A stretch of 64,000 bases of DNA from Desulfosporosinus acidiphilus SJ4 (GTDB lineage Bacteria > Bacillota > Desulfitobacteriia > Desulfitobacteriales > Desulfitobacteriaceae). A program made the position numbers and the translations under genes. Below, piece by piece: positions 16,821 to 25,769 of this stretch (position 1 is its first letter; each line of letters opens with the position of its first letter). The notes under the pieces are model-generated. The model was not told the origin of the DNA and made no database searches. It saw only the letters and a program-made list of their open reading frames with translations. The DNA is taken from contig NC_018068.1 in NCBI RefSeq assembly GCF_000255115.2, positions 2,513,977-2,577,976 of the forward strand, given 5' to 3'.

Positions 16821-17507
16821 CTGAAAAGATCTGTTAAACGATATACGGTTTTGTTCAGCCTAATAGGATTAGCCCTGATATCATGGGTTGGTATTGATTT
16901 GTTCCATCCTATAGACAAGTTGCCCATAGGACAGTCACTTAAGATCCCCAATATTTCATGCCCAAGTGATAAGGATAACGATGGCATCACCGATTTACAA
17001 GACATTGTTAAAGGGGCCAGAGCGGAAGTGAACAGAAAGCCTCATTATCGCAGCGCTTATTACCAAGGAGGTTTTCCTCCCGACAGTGAAGGTGTGTGTA
17101 CTGACGTTGTGTGGAGGGCTATGCGTGATGCGGGTTATAATTTAAAGGCATTAGTGGATAAAGATATCCGGGAAAATCCTGCAAAATATTCTCGTATTGC
17201 GGGCAATCCCGATCCAAATATAGATTTTCGCCGGGTTCCAAACTTGATTGTTTTTTTTCGAAGGTACGGAACAGAACTTACGAGGGATATAAAACCCGGT
17301 GACGCTGAAAACCTATACCAATGGCAGCCTGGAGACATTGTTATTTTTGATAATCCACATGAACATGTTGCAATTATCTCTGATAAACGGAGGAAGGATG
17401 GCGTACCATATATTTTACATATTGCAGGACCCACGGCGAGTGAAACGGACCAACTCCAAAGCTGGCCTTCTAAAATAACCGGCCATTTCCGATTTCCAAA
17501 GTTTTAG
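16821..17507 (+). CDS. DUF1287 protein, membrane-anchored amidase-like
   Basis: A DUF1287-type domain fills about residues 60-228: GVCTDVVWRAMRDAGY carries a likely catalytic Cys, and PHEHVAIISDKR a His, as in NlpC/P60-like folds. In front are one hydrophobic anchor (VLFSLIGLALISWVG) and an Asp-rich DKDNDGITDLQD loop that resembles a calcium-binding repeat. The frame is open from ATG 16758, which has no ribosome site. GAGGTG at 16809-16814 instead points to CTG 16821 (or GTG 16812) as the start, giving 228 residues. The protein probably faces the cell wall; its substrate is unknown. Confidence 0.7.
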   Translation: MKRSVKRYTVLFSLIGLALISWVGIDLFHPIDKLPIGQSLKIPNISCPSDKDNDGITDLQDIVKGARAEVNRKPHYRSAYYQGGFPPDSEGVCTDVVWRAMRDAGYNLKALVDKDIRENPAKYSRIAGNPDPNIDFRRVPNLIVFFRRYGTELTRDIKPGDAENLYQWQPGDIVIFDNPHEHVAIISDKRRKDGVPYILHIAGPTASETDQLQSWPSKITGHFRFPKF

Positions 17508-17583
17508 TGTTAACAACACCTGCAAGCATTGTGTTAGCCCATGCCGTTGGTGAAAAATTGAAATAGAGAATGAGGCGATATAA

Positions 17584-18747
17584 GTGAATCCATATTTGTG
17601 GTTTTTAAGCATTGGCCATTTAATTGTAGATTTGAGCCAAGGGGTCCTTCCTATTATGTCTCCCTTCTTAGCGAAGAGCTTTCATCTTAGCTATTTTCAA
17701 ATCGGTATCGTTGCGTTGGCTTTTACTTTTAGTTCAGCGATTATCCAGCCAATTTTCGGTGTTTTAAGCGATCGTTGCAGCATGCCCTGGTTAATGCCCC
17801 TGGGGCTTCTCCTTTCTGGTTTAGGTTTAGCTCTCACTGGCACTGTTAAAACCTACGGGTTGCTTTTACTTGTGGTGCTTTTGAGTGGTATTGGAGTAGC
17901 GGGATATCACCCTGAAGGTTCTAAAATAGCTCATTTCATTAGCGAGGACAGCAAAGCCGGGTCTTCGATGGCGATCTTTTCAGTGGGAGGGAATATAGGA
18001 TATGGTCTAGGTCCTATGTTAGCTGCGTTTGTTTTGGGCTTTTCTGGTTTAGGTTCAATTCAGGGTGTAATGATTCCGGGAGCTTTGGCCGCTTTGGTCT
18101 TCGTGTTTCTATTACCTAAATTCAATAAATTACTAGCGAAGAATTTACATGTACGAAAAAATAATGGAGATCAAATGGATCATGAAAATCAAGTAGGAAG
18201 CCTCATAATTTTAATCCTGTATGTAACGATAAGGTCATGGATACAATCCGGCCTGGTTTATTTTATCCCTTTTTATTTTCCTAATTTTAAAGGAATTGAA
18301 AAACCTGATTATCTGGTGAGCACCTTTTTAATTGCCGGGGCAGTAGGCACAATTGTCGGCGGGCCTTTTGCCGACCGTTTCGGCGGGCGCAAGGGCCTAT
18401 TGGTCTCTATGGTTCTTTGTTTAGCCACTGTCTACCCGTTTCTGCACCTAAATGGAATTGGGATCCCCATTCTCGCATTCATTGTCGGTGCCGCATTGAT
18501 TTCGACTTTTTCTACCACTGTGGTTTTTGGACAAAGGCTTTTGCCTCGTAATATTGGGCTTGCTTCAGGACTGATGCTAGGTTTTGCAGTTGGTATGGGT
18601 TCTATCGGGGTAACATTACTTGGAGCTATCGCTGATCGTTTCGGCCTGCCCTTTACTATGAACATCATAAGCTTACTTCCTGTACTGGGCCTTGGACTTG
18701 CCTTTATCCTCCCGGATGTCAGGGCCTGGGGGGGTGCCGTGAAGTAA
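17584..18747 (+). CDS. fsr: MFS transporter of the fosmidomycin-resistance (Fsr) family
   Basis: A 387-residue, 12-helix major facilitator. The start HLIVDLSQGVLPIMSPFL and the AGYHPEGSKIAHFIS segment are characteristic of Fsr-like exporters. GVLSDRCSMPWLMPLG is the motif A region. Fsr exports fosmidomycin in E. coli; the natural substrate here is unknown. The start is GTG 17584 with GAGGCG upstream. It lies 76 bases after the DUF1287 gene and ends at a strong shared terminator. Confidence 0.8.
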   Translation: MNPYLWFLSIGHLIVDLSQGVLPIMSPFLAKSFHLSYFQIGIVALAFTFSSAIIQPIFGVLSDRCSMPWLMPLGLLLSGLGLALTGTVKTYGLLLLVVLLSGIGVAGYHPEGSKIAHFISEDSKAGSSMAIFSVGGNIGYGLGPMLAAFVLGFSGLGSIQGVMIPGALAALVFVFLLPKFNKLLAKNLHVRKNNGDQMDHENQVGSLIILILYVTIRSWIQSGLVYFIPFYFPNFKGIEKPDYLVSTFLIAGAVGTIVGGPFADRFGGRKGLLVSMVLCLATVYPFLHLNGIGIPILAFIVGAALISTFSTTVVFGQRLLPRNIGLASGLMLGFAVGMGSIGVTLLGAIADRFGLPFTMNIISLLPVLGLGLAFILPDVRAWGGAVK

Positions 18748-18807
18748 ACACATAAGGTATTTAAGAAGAAACTGAAATGAATTAATTTCCTAATCCTTTC
18801 CGGACCC

Positions 18808-18848
18808 AAAAATCATGGCACTCCCCGAATGAGAGTGCCATGATTTTT
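18808..18848. terminator. Bidirectional terminator between fsr and the coat protein gene
   Basis: AAAATCATGGCACTC and GAGTGCCATGATTTTT form a 15-bp stem with A and T runs on the two sides, so it can end transcripts from both converging genes. It touches the coat-protein stop codon. Confidence 0.85.
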
Positions 18849-19414
18849 CATTGTAAGGTTGCAGCCGGACCTTGGACAACATTATAAGACTGTCCAAGGA
18901 TGTTCATTGTGGTTTGATCAGCAGCTTCAAGAGGATAATAACCTTTCTTAACCATCCACTGCCAAACATCATAGGCGTGATGTGATGACATTTTAAAAGC
19001 ATCTTCTAAAAATGATCTTAAGCCAGGGTTGCCTGCTTCCATGGCTGACCATGCATATTCACGACCTGCTCTTTTTAAGGTCAGCATATAGGATGTAGCA
19101 ATTTCTCTATCATTTAACGCGGTTAATTGTGTCCTTGGAGTAACCGATTGCACGTTTGTTTGTGATTCGGTGTAATTAGGCAGGGTATTGTTTAAGGGAG
19201 GAACTTGGAGGGTAGATGTCGGACCGTCCGGTCTGCTGAGATATTCAACTTTAATGTTATAATCCTTAACGTGGTAATCAAAATGTCCCTGAATAATGGA
19301 CCTTAATTCCGGGTCTTTTACCTGACTAAGAAAGAAAGCCATATTTGTAATTGAATTAACACAACTCAGTGTTAATTCGTTGAGATTCAGGGCTTCATTG
19401 TTTGCTAATTTCAT
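18848..19414 (-). CDS. Spore coat protein, CotF family
   Basis: A 188-residue protein. The start is ATG 19414, preceded by AAGGAGG, rather than the upstream ATG at 19447. The N-terminal helix LANNEALNLNELTLSCVNS and the C-terminal four-helix Coat_F region (DREIATSYMLTLKRAGREYAW ... SHHAYDVWQWMVKKGYYPL) place it in the CotF/ferritin-like coat family. A Pro/Thr-rich linker joins two halves that resemble each other. Such proteins sit in the spore coat and are usually made late under mother-cell sigma factors. No promoter of that kind was confidently identified. Confidence 0.85.
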   Translation of the reverse strand: MKLANNEALNLNELTLSCVNSITNMAFFLSQVKDPELRSIIQGHFDYHVKDYNIKVEYLSRPDGPTSTLQVPPLNNTLPNYTESQTNVQSVTPRTQLTALNDREIATSYMLTLKRAGREYAWSAMEAGNPGLRSFLEDAFKMSSHHAYDVWQWMVKKGYYPLEAADQTTMNILGQSYNVVQGPAATLQ

Positions 19415-19605
19415 AATAATGGCAGCCTCCTTTTGGTATTTTGTCATTTTATATTGCTCAGAAGACTAACTTTTATTCTCGCTAACCGCAGCTTAACCGT
19501 CGGTTGTACCCTTGACCTACACAGTTTCTAATTTTGGTGATTCAAAAAACTCTTGTAATCTAAGCTTTTATAGATTAAAATACGATTAATTAAATTAAAA
19601 ATCAG

Positions 19606-19763
19606 ACATTAGAGGTGCCCTTTAAATAAAGGGAGAATAGGGAACTGGGTGAGAATCCCAGACGGACCCACCACTGTAAATGAGGAGACTTATATAAAGC
19701 CACTGGGTGACCGGGAAGGTGTATAAGTTGATGATTCTAAGTCAGGAGACCTGCCTATAATGT
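19606..19763 (+). ncRNA. Cobalamin riboswitch 1 (upstream of the alpha-ribazole salvage genes)
   Basis: P1 is ACATTA (19606-19611) with TAATGT (19758-19763). Conserved blocks occur in order: GGTGCCC, GGGAACTGGGTGAGAATCCC, CGGACCCACCACTGTAA, GCCACTGGG and the B12 box AGTCAGGAGACCTGCCT. Downstream, CATGAA (19768-19773) pairs with TTCATG (19785-19790), which contains the start codon of the next gene. This suggests control of translation rather than a terminator. Confidence 0.92.
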
Positions 19764-19787
19764 AGAACATGAATCAAGGCAAAGTTC

Positions 19788-20612
19788 ATGGTCAAAAATC
19801 TGTTTCCTAGGGAGCAGACTTTTGACTATGAACTTTTTGTTCTGCTAAGAGAAAGGAGTGATAGAAGTTTGGGATATCAGGGTCGCGATATAGAAGCTGT
19901 TTTGATAAATCCAGAGCAATATCTAATTGCATCTTGTGATTCCTGCGGGGCAATCGGATTAAAAGAGTTTGATGTCGTTAAAGTATCTTGGTCGGTCACT
20001 GGAAGAATGACCACCAGAGTTGCCCTGCTGGAGGTCCTAGCCGTAGGCGCAGTACCGAAAATCATGACTGTGGCGATTTCTAACGAACCTTCTCCGACGG
20101 GTGAGGAACTATTAAAGGGGGTGAAAGAAGAGTTAGACTTTGCCGGGCTTAACCTCTCGATGGCTGTAAGCACCGAAAAAAATATACCGACCCAACAAAC
20201 TGGGCTCGGCATAAGTGTCATTGGCACAGTTCGTACAGAACATCTGCGAGTAGGAACTTCACAAATTGGAGATGAAGTTTACTGCCTTGGTATGCCAAAA
20301 GTCGGCTCTGAACTTTGCAATCCGGAAGATCCAGAAATCGTACAGGTTACAGATCTGCAAAAGCTCTTAGAAGTTCTTGGAATCCATGACGTTATACCCG
20401 TGGGGTCAAAAGGAATTTTGAAAGAGGCCCAGCTGTTAGCCTCAAATAATAACAGTAAGTTGTTAATTAATCAATCCTGTTCTTTAGACTTAAATAAATC
20501 CGCTGGTCCATCCACGTGTCTTGTTTTCTCTGCTTCTTCATCAACAAAAGAGAATTTACTTTCTTTAAACCGGGATCAATTACAGCTTAATAAAATTGGT
20601 GCACTAATCTAA
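19788..20612 (+). CDS. cblS: AIR-synthase-like kinase, probable alpha-ribazole kinase CblS
   Basis: A 274-residue protein of the PurM/ThiL/SelD superfamily. An N-terminal ATP-binding half has LIASCDSCGAIG and TGRMTTRVALLEVLAVGA, followed by a C-terminal lid (PVGSKGILKEAQLLASNNN). It is under a cobalamin riboswitch and followed by an ECF S-component, the pairing described for CblS and CblT in Listeria and Geobacillus, where CblS phosphorylates alpha-ribazole to alpha-ribazole phosphate for the lower ligand of B12. The assignment is by family and context. Other AIR-synthase-like roles, such as thiamine or selenium metabolism, are less likely given the riboswitch. Confidence 0.75.
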   Translation: MVKNLFPREQTFDYELFVLLRERSDRSLGYQGRDIEAVLINPEQYLIASCDSCGAIGLKEFDVVKVSWSVTGRMTTRVALLEVLAVGAVPKIMTVAISNEPSPTGEELLKGVKEELDFAGLNLSMAVSTEKNIPTQQTGLGISVIGTVRTEHLRVGTSQIGDEVYCLGMPKVGSELCNPEDPEIVQVTDLQKLLEVLGIHDVIPVGSKGILKEAQLLASNNNSKLLINQSCSLDLNKSAGPSTCLVFSASSSTKENLLSLNRDQLQLNKIGALI

Positions 20613-20828
20613 TGAACTAAGGATATAACGGAGGAGATAAGAGAGCTGGGGAGATGGGGCATGACATAGTGAAATGAGGAATCGATGGAGGAATCGATGA
20701 AATAATCATTGAAACTATAACACAAAATTATGAAGCATAAAAATACTAACAGATGAGAATTAGAATGTAATTCTATAAACAAATGAAGTTTAATGTAAAA
20801 CATATGAAATATTAAGGGGGAAAAATTA

Positions 20829-21347
20829 ATGGGTCAAATCAACAACATGGAAACAAAAGAGGTCAAGCTGTCCGCCTGGAATGTCAAACGGCTTTCTGTC
20901 ATGGCTATTTTCTTAGCCTTGAGTTATGTGGGTGCACTAATTAAAATTCCAAGTCCGGTGGGAACTATCGGTATGGATTCAGCCCCTGGTTTTTTCTGTG
21001 CTCTAGCCTTTGGAGGAATTGAGGGAGCCGTGGTTATAGCTTTTGGTCACTTATTAACTTCAGCTGTAGTTGGATTCCCTTTAACAATCCCTGTTCATCT
21101 TTATATTGCAGTACAGATGGCTTTATGGGCCTTGGCTTATCGTTGGGTGAATAAAACTTTCGGCCTTATACCTGCCGCCATTGCCGGAATAATACTAAAT
21201 GGAGTTGTATCTTCTTTTGCTATGCTGCCAATCATGGGAATGGGTGGAGTACTCGGATTACTTCCTTTTCTCGTCCTCGGTTCTGCCCTTAATGTAATAA
21301 TTTCGGCGATTGCCTATAAAGCAATCAAAGGGACTCGGCTTATCTAG
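20829..21347 (+). CDS. cblT: ECF transporter S-component, probable alpha-ribazole transporter CblT
   Basis: A 172-residue membrane protein with about five to six helices. The N-terminal RLSVMAIFLALSYVGALIKIP carries the AxxxA-type contact helix of ECF S-components, and FCALAFGGIEGAVVIAFGHLLTS and IPVHLYIAVQMALWAL follow. It is not CbiM-like, as there is no N-terminal HIPDG metal site, so cobalt is unlikely. Its position after cblS and before dedicated EcfA and EcfT genes suggests it captures alpha-ribazole. GGGGG precedes the ATG. The 216-base gap from cblS holds an imperfect GGAATCGATGA-like duplication and no gene. Confidence 0.75.
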   Translation: MGQINNMETKEVKLSAWNVKRLSVMAIFLALSYVGALIKIPSPVGTIGMDSAPGFFCALAFGGIEGAVVIAFGHLLTSAVVGFPLTIPVHLYIAVQMALWALAYRWVNKTFGLIPAAIAGIILNGVVSSFAMLPIMGMGGVLGLLPFLVLGSALNVIISAIAYKAIKGTRLI

Positions 21348-21373
21348 GATTAAAGGAGGAAAGTGAAGAAACT

Positions 21374-23218
21374 GTGGCCATAGAAACAACCAACGCGGCA
21401 GGAACTAATCAAACAACCCACTCAACCTTAGTTAATACTGAAAATGATAAAGCCATCGAACTAAGGAATGTTTCTTATCATTATCCAAATTCTGTCGAGG
21501 AAAGTTTGCAGAGAATTAACCTTACCATTGAAAAAGGACGGTTCGTTGTCCTAATGGGAGCTACCGGAGCCGGGAAAACAACCTTAAGTTTATGCCTTAA
21601 CGGCTTAATACCACAGCTTTTTGAAGGAAAATTGACCGGAGATGTTCGAGTGGCCGGCAGAAACGTGAGGAATACTCCTGTCCAGCTCATGTCCACAATT
21701 TTAGGGCTTGTCCTCCAAGACCCGGAAACTCAAATTCTTGGCCGTACTGTGGAAGAAGATACGGCTTTTGGTCCCCGTAACATTTCTGTTCCCTTAGAAG
21801 AAATCCAACAACGTGTTGATCACTCCTTAGAAAAGGTTCGGCTTAAAGGATATAATCATCGTTTGACTGAGGAATTATCCGGCGGAGAGAAACAGCGGTT
21901 GGCGATTGCAGGGGTTCTGGCGATGAAATCAGAGATATTAGTGCTCGATGAGCCTACGTCAGAACTTGATCCTGCGGGTCAATTGGAGATTTTCGCAACC
22001 CTCGATGAATTGCGCCGGAAAAATGCCTTGACCATTCTATTGGCAGTGCACTCCGGTGAAGAAGTGATCAACAGGGCGGATGAAATTATCGTCTTAAATC
22101 AGGGACAACTGGTTTGGCGTGGTGAACCGGCTCAACTTTTTCGCAACATTCCTTTATTGCTCCGGTATGGGATAAAACCTTTGCCTGTCAGTCTTATCGG
22201 ATGGGAATTATATGAAAGAGGATGGATATCCCTTGAAGAAATCCCATTAGATATATCGGCTGCCGAAATACTTTTAAAAAAATTGCTTTCTAATCATACA
22301 CAGGTTACCAAAAATCAGATGTCTGAGGATGTAGGCCCTTCATGGCTTCAGTCGCAAATGCAAGATCAGAAGGAGTGTCAGCTGCTCAAGGAAAAGGCCA
22401 TAGAAATCAAAGGTTTATTTTATCAATATAAATCAGGAAGAAATGCTCTACAAGGAATAAATTTAACAATAGACATCGGGGATTTTGTTGCTCTGATTGG
22501 TCAAAACGGTGCCGGCAAAACGACGTTAGCAAAACATTTGAATGGTCTGTTGAAACCATCAAACGGGGAAGTCTTTGTTCATGGTATGAGTACAAAAGAC
22601 AATGATATTTCTCATTTGGGAAAAATCGTTGGTTATGTTTTCCAGAATCCAGACCATCAGATTTTTTCCACCACCGTTGAAAAAGAAATTGAATACGGCC
22701 TGAGAAACAGCGGTTTGACTACCTCAGAAATCAAAGAACGAATTCAACAAGTACTTCAAGAAACCGGCTTAGAGGGCTTTCGTCATCTTCACCCTTTTAC
22801 CTTGGGAAAAGGAGAAAGACAGATGATTGCTGTAGCTTCAATCCTAGTGCTTAATCCTCGAATTTTAATTATTGACGAACCGACGACTGGAACAGACTGG
22901 TCGGGAGTACAGGCAATGATGGAATTGATCAACCGACTTCATCAAGCGGGTACGACCATTGTCATGGTAAGTCATGATATGGATCTTGTAGCCCAATATG
23001 CCCAACGGGTTATTGTTCTGAATGAGGGCAGGATTCTTCTTGATGGGCATCCCCGGGAGGTCTTCGCCCAAGAAAAGGTTTTAGCAGATGCCTCTATAAT
23101 TCCACCCCAGCTCTGTCGGCTTTCCTTAGGTTTACGTGACATGGGAATTCAAGAGACGTTACTCCACCCGGAAGAATTTACGGCACTTTTCGAAAGAGGG
23201 GAAATGACAAAATGTTAG
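21374..23218 (+). CDS. Fused ECF transporter ATPase (EcfA-EcfA', two ABC domains)
   Basis: A 614-residue protein with two complete ABC ATPase domains. Domain 1 (about 28-265) has Walker A GATGAGKTT (62-70), signature LSGGEKQ (~168) and ILVLDEPTSELD. Domain 2 (about 345-590) has GQNGAGKTT (~376), a degenerate signature LGKGERQ (~476) and ILIIDEPTTGTD. The degenerate second signature implies one weaker composite ATP site, as in many EcfA1/A2 pairs. The start is GTG 21374, about 15 bases after AAAGGAGGA, which is a little long. It powers the neighbouring S-component and shares 7 bases with ecfT. Confidence 0.9.
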   Translation: MAIETTNAAGTNQTTHSTLVNTENDKAIELRNVSYHYPNSVEESLQRINLTIEKGRFVVLMGATGAGKTTLSLCLNGLIPQLFEGKLTGDVRVAGRNVRNTPVQLMSTILGLVLQDPETQILGRTVEEDTAFGPRNISVPLEEIQQRVDHSLEKVRLKGYNHRLTEELSGGEKQRLAIAGVLAMKSEILVLDEPTSELDPAGQLEIFATLDELRRKNALTILLAVHSGEEVINRADEIIVLNQGQLVWRGEPAQLFRNIPLLLRYGIKPLPVSLIGWELYERGWISLEEIPLDISAAEILLKKLLSNHTQVTKNQMSEDVGPSWLQSQMQDQKECQLLKEKAIEIKGLFYQYKSGRNALQGINLTIDIGDFVALIGQNGAGKTTLAKHLNGLLKPSNGEVFVHGMSTKDNDISHLGKIVGYVFQNPDHQIFSTTVEKEIEYGLRNSGLTTSEIKERIQQVLQETGLEGFRHLHPFTLGKGERQMIAVASILVLNPRILIIDEPTTGTDWSGVQAMMELINRLHQAGTTIVMVSHDMDLVAQYAQRVIVLNEGRILLDGHPREVFAQEKVLADASIIPPQLCRLSLGLRDMGIQETLLHPEEFTALFERGEMTKC

Positions 23219-24024
23219 CTGCCTCTTTATCAGAAAATACCTTAATTCACCGTTTAGATGTTCGCAGTAAAATGCTTTGTTTCTTAGTGATTATCATACT
23301 GACTTTTTTATTTCAAAATCCTATTTACCAGCTTGCTATTATCCTTTTCACGGGCCTTATCGCCTTGTGGATAAATATCCCTCTGCGTAAAATCCTAGGC
23401 CTGATCGTTCCTTTACTGCCTATTGTCATTTCGATCACCCTTGTTACTGGGTTTTCTTTCTCACCTCAGCACTTTGAACACATTGACAACCGAAAAATTC
23501 TCTTTTATCTTTTCCCAGGGAATCACTTGGGAGCCACCGTCGGAGGCTTTTTAATGGGGACGACCTTTTTACTCCGGATATGGAGTTTATTGATCGCTTC
23601 CTCAATCTTGACCTTCACAACGTCACTTGAGGAATTCACCTGCTTTTTTCAATGGCTGAAGGTTCCCGCCGAAGTATCTATGATACTGACCACGGCACTG
23701 CGCTTTATTCCCACCTTAGATAAAAAAAGATGCCTTATTCTTGAGGCTCAAATGGCAAGGGGCATGAATTTCCAAGGAAAAGGGATTATTGGTACAATTC
23801 GTTCCTATGTCCCAGTTATGGTCCCTTTGTTTATTAACTCGATTATGATGGCTAATACCCTGTCGATGGCCATGCTGAACCGGGGGTATGGTTTAACGCG
23901 GGCTTTGTCCGTTCAACCTCAGCAAACCATTTCGATAAGAGATTTATGGATAAGTGCTTTCATTCTTATTGTATTTGTATTGGCCCTTTTTGTCCGTTTT
24001 AAGCTTCGCCTAGGAATTTTATAA
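23212..24024 (+). CDS. ecfT: ECF transporter transmembrane coupling protein EcfT (CbiQ family)
   Basis: A 270-residue membrane protein with about five to six helices. The C-terminal cytoplasmic coupling helices contain AQMARGMNFQGKG, the Ala-Arg-Gly motif that docks on the ATPases, and a second MLNRGYGLTRA motif. It overlaps the ATPase gene by 7 bases, so the two are translationally coupled. With CblT and the fused ATPase it completes one ECF importer. Confidence 0.9.
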   Translation: MLAASLSENTLIHRLDVRSKMLCFLVIIILTFLFQNPIYQLAIILFTGLIALWINIPLRKILGLIVPLLPIVISITLVTGFSFSPQHFEHIDNRKILFYLFPGNHLGATVGGFLMGTTFLLRIWSLLIASSILTFTTSLEEFTCFFQWLKVPAEVSMILTTALRFIPTLDKKRCLILEAQMARGMNFQGKGIIGTIRSYVPVMVPLFINSIMMANTLSMAMLNRGYGLTRALSVQPQQTISIRDLWISAFILIVFVLALFVRFKLRLGIL

Positions 24025-24578
24025 TGAATTTAGGTTTATTGTTTACAGTTAATATATTGGATGTTTAGCTGAAAGGATAATCTTAGTTCTGAGGAAAGAA
24101 AGTACTCAAGATAAAATACTGAATATATAGTTAATATATAGTACTGAAGATAAACTACTGATGATAGAGTACGAAGATTGTATGTGGATTTAGTGAACTC
24201 GTTCAGCTAAAGCTGAACATCGGGACTCTACCCCCACCGAAGCAGAGACCGGGGACCACTACCACTTACAAGAAGTGGGAGTCTCACGATTGGATAAACA
24301 ATTGTTAACTTGATCTAACATACTTTATCAACTATACTTAAATAAATTTAAGTATAAATTGAAAGATATAGTTTTTCAGATTGAATTCATGTAATTTCTC
24401 CAACTCGATAATTTAATCATGGAAAATTATTTAATCTATAAAGAACAGACTGTGTCGCATAAAAGTGAACCACAATAAAACAAACTATTTAAGGATAATC
24501 ATCGTTTCGTTTCGGGATAATACTGCTTCAGAATAAAAACTGTCTTTAATTCCATTAATTTGCTAATAGGAGATCAAT
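24025..24578. other. Long non-coding gap with IS200/IS605-like end structures
   Basis: No gene is found. Around 24100-24180, loose repeats of a TAGTACTGAAGATA-like unit occur. At 24201-24218 a perfect GTTCAGCT-AA-AGCTGAAC hairpin is followed at 24262-24278 by CCACTT-ACAAG-AAGTGG. This order of hairpins in a GC-richer patch resembles the right end of IS200/IS605-type elements whose transposase has been lost. The remainder is AT-rich and probably holds the cbiD promoter. Confidence 0.4.
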
Positions 24579-25721
24579 ATGGCTCGAGATAAAGATCGAC
24601 ATACCTGGCGCGAAGGATATACAACAGGCAGTTGTGCCGCCGGCGCTGCCAAAGCAGCTTGTCTTCTCCTTCAAGGAGGTAGTTTGCCGGAGCGAATTGA
24701 AATACCTCTGCCGAATCAAGCTCGATTAACGATGCCTGTCCATGGCGGAAACCTTGAAAATGCCAGAGCGACGGCGAGTATTCTCAAAGATGGCGGAGAC
24801 GATGCCGATATCACGGACGGATTAGAGATCCGTGTCTTGGTACGCAAGCTCTCAATTCAAGGTGATGTCCATATCAATGGCGGACAAGGAGTTGGCAGGG
24901 TCACTAAAAAAGGCTTGGATCAACCGGTGGGAGAGAAAGCCATTAACACAGTGCCAAGACGAATGATTCGCGAAGCAGTCAGAGAAGTTTTTCCTCAGGA
25001 AGAACTTGAAATAACTGTTGAAGTTCCGGGGGGAGAAGAAACTGCCAAGCATACTCTAAATCCACGTTTGGGTATTGTTGGCGGAATTTCAATTTTAGGA
25101 ACGAGCGGGATTGTTCGTCCAATGTCCGAAGAAGCCTTTAAAACCTCGATCTTACCGGAATTAGATCAAGCGGTGGCTTATGGGCATCAAGCAATTGTCC
25201 TTACTCCGGGGCATTATGGATTTCGAGTTGCCACAGAAGATTTTAATATTCCTACGGAAGCTGTTATCCAAATGAGTAATTTTGTTGGTTTTCTCTTGGA
25301 AGAAGCCGCTTACCGGGGTATTGAGGAGGTAGTTTTACTCGGGCATATTGGAAAATTAATCAAAGTTTCAGGAGGGATCTTCCACACTCACAACCGCGTG
25401 GCAGATGCCCGAATGGAAATTTTGCTGGCCCACGCTGCCCTCATGGGAATTCAGTCTGAAACCTTATCGTTGCTTTCAGAATCTCCTACTACCGAAGGTG
25501 CTGCGCTGGAGCTTTTAAATCAAGGTCATGACGGGCTGCTCCATCATCTGGCACAATTAGCCAGCGAACGTGCCCAAGGGTTTACTTTTAACCGTCTGAG
25601 AGTGGGAACCATCATGACTCTATTGAATGGAAAGCCGGTTGGTTGGGATAGGAATGCCCAGAAGATAATTGAAAGTCAGCAATGGAAATGGCCTTTTGAA
25701 CCTTTTAATGGTAAGCCCTAG
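24579..25721 (+). CDS. cbiD: CbiD, cobalt-precorrin-5B C1-methyltransferase
   Basis: 380 residues, the usual length. The N-terminal motif REGYTTGSCAAGAAKAA is diagnostic of CbiD. CbiD adds the C1 methyl group in the anaerobic corrin pathway using S-adenosylmethionine. It stands apart from the main operon, separated by a leftward ytxH gene and by riboswitch 2. No riboswitch is visible in front of it, so it may be read on from the riboswitch-1 transcript or have its own promoter. AGGAG precedes the ATG. Confidence 0.95.
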   Translation: MARDKDRHTWREGYTTGSCAAGAAKAACLLLQGGSLPERIEIPLPNQARLTMPVHGGNLENARATASILKDGGDDADITDGLEIRVLVRKLSIQGDVHINGGQGVGRVTKKGLDQPVGEKAINTVPRRMIREAVREVFPQEELEITVEVPGGEETAKHTLNPRLGIVGGISILGTSGIVRPMSEEAFKTSILPELDQAVAYGHQAIVLTPGHYGFRVATEDFNIPTEAVIQMSNFVGFLLEEAAYRGIEEVVLLGHIGKLIKVSGGIFHTHNRVADARMEILLAHAALMGIQSETLSLLSESPTTEGAALELLNQGHDGLLHHLAQLASERAQGFTFNRLRVGTIMTLLNGKPVGWDRNAQKIIESQQWKWPFEPFNGKP

Positions 25722-25752
25722 AATCGCTTAAAAACGATTTTAGGGCTTTCTT
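25713..25752. terminator. Bidirectional terminator between cbiD and the YtxH gene
   Basis: AAGCCCTA (25713-25720) pairs with TAGGGCTT (25741-25748), with an inner AATCG/CGATT stem and a T run on the right. Confidence 0.8.
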
Positions 25753-25769
25753 TGTCAATGGATAACGTT

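Noticed and set aside
20640-20710. Short GGAATCGATGA-type direct repeats upstream of cblT, as a possible CRISPR or operator array
   Set aside because: Only two imperfect units with no regular spacers.
24105-24180. Tandem repeat array after ecfT
   Set aside because: Units are degenerate and AT-rich; they could be chance or decayed DNA.
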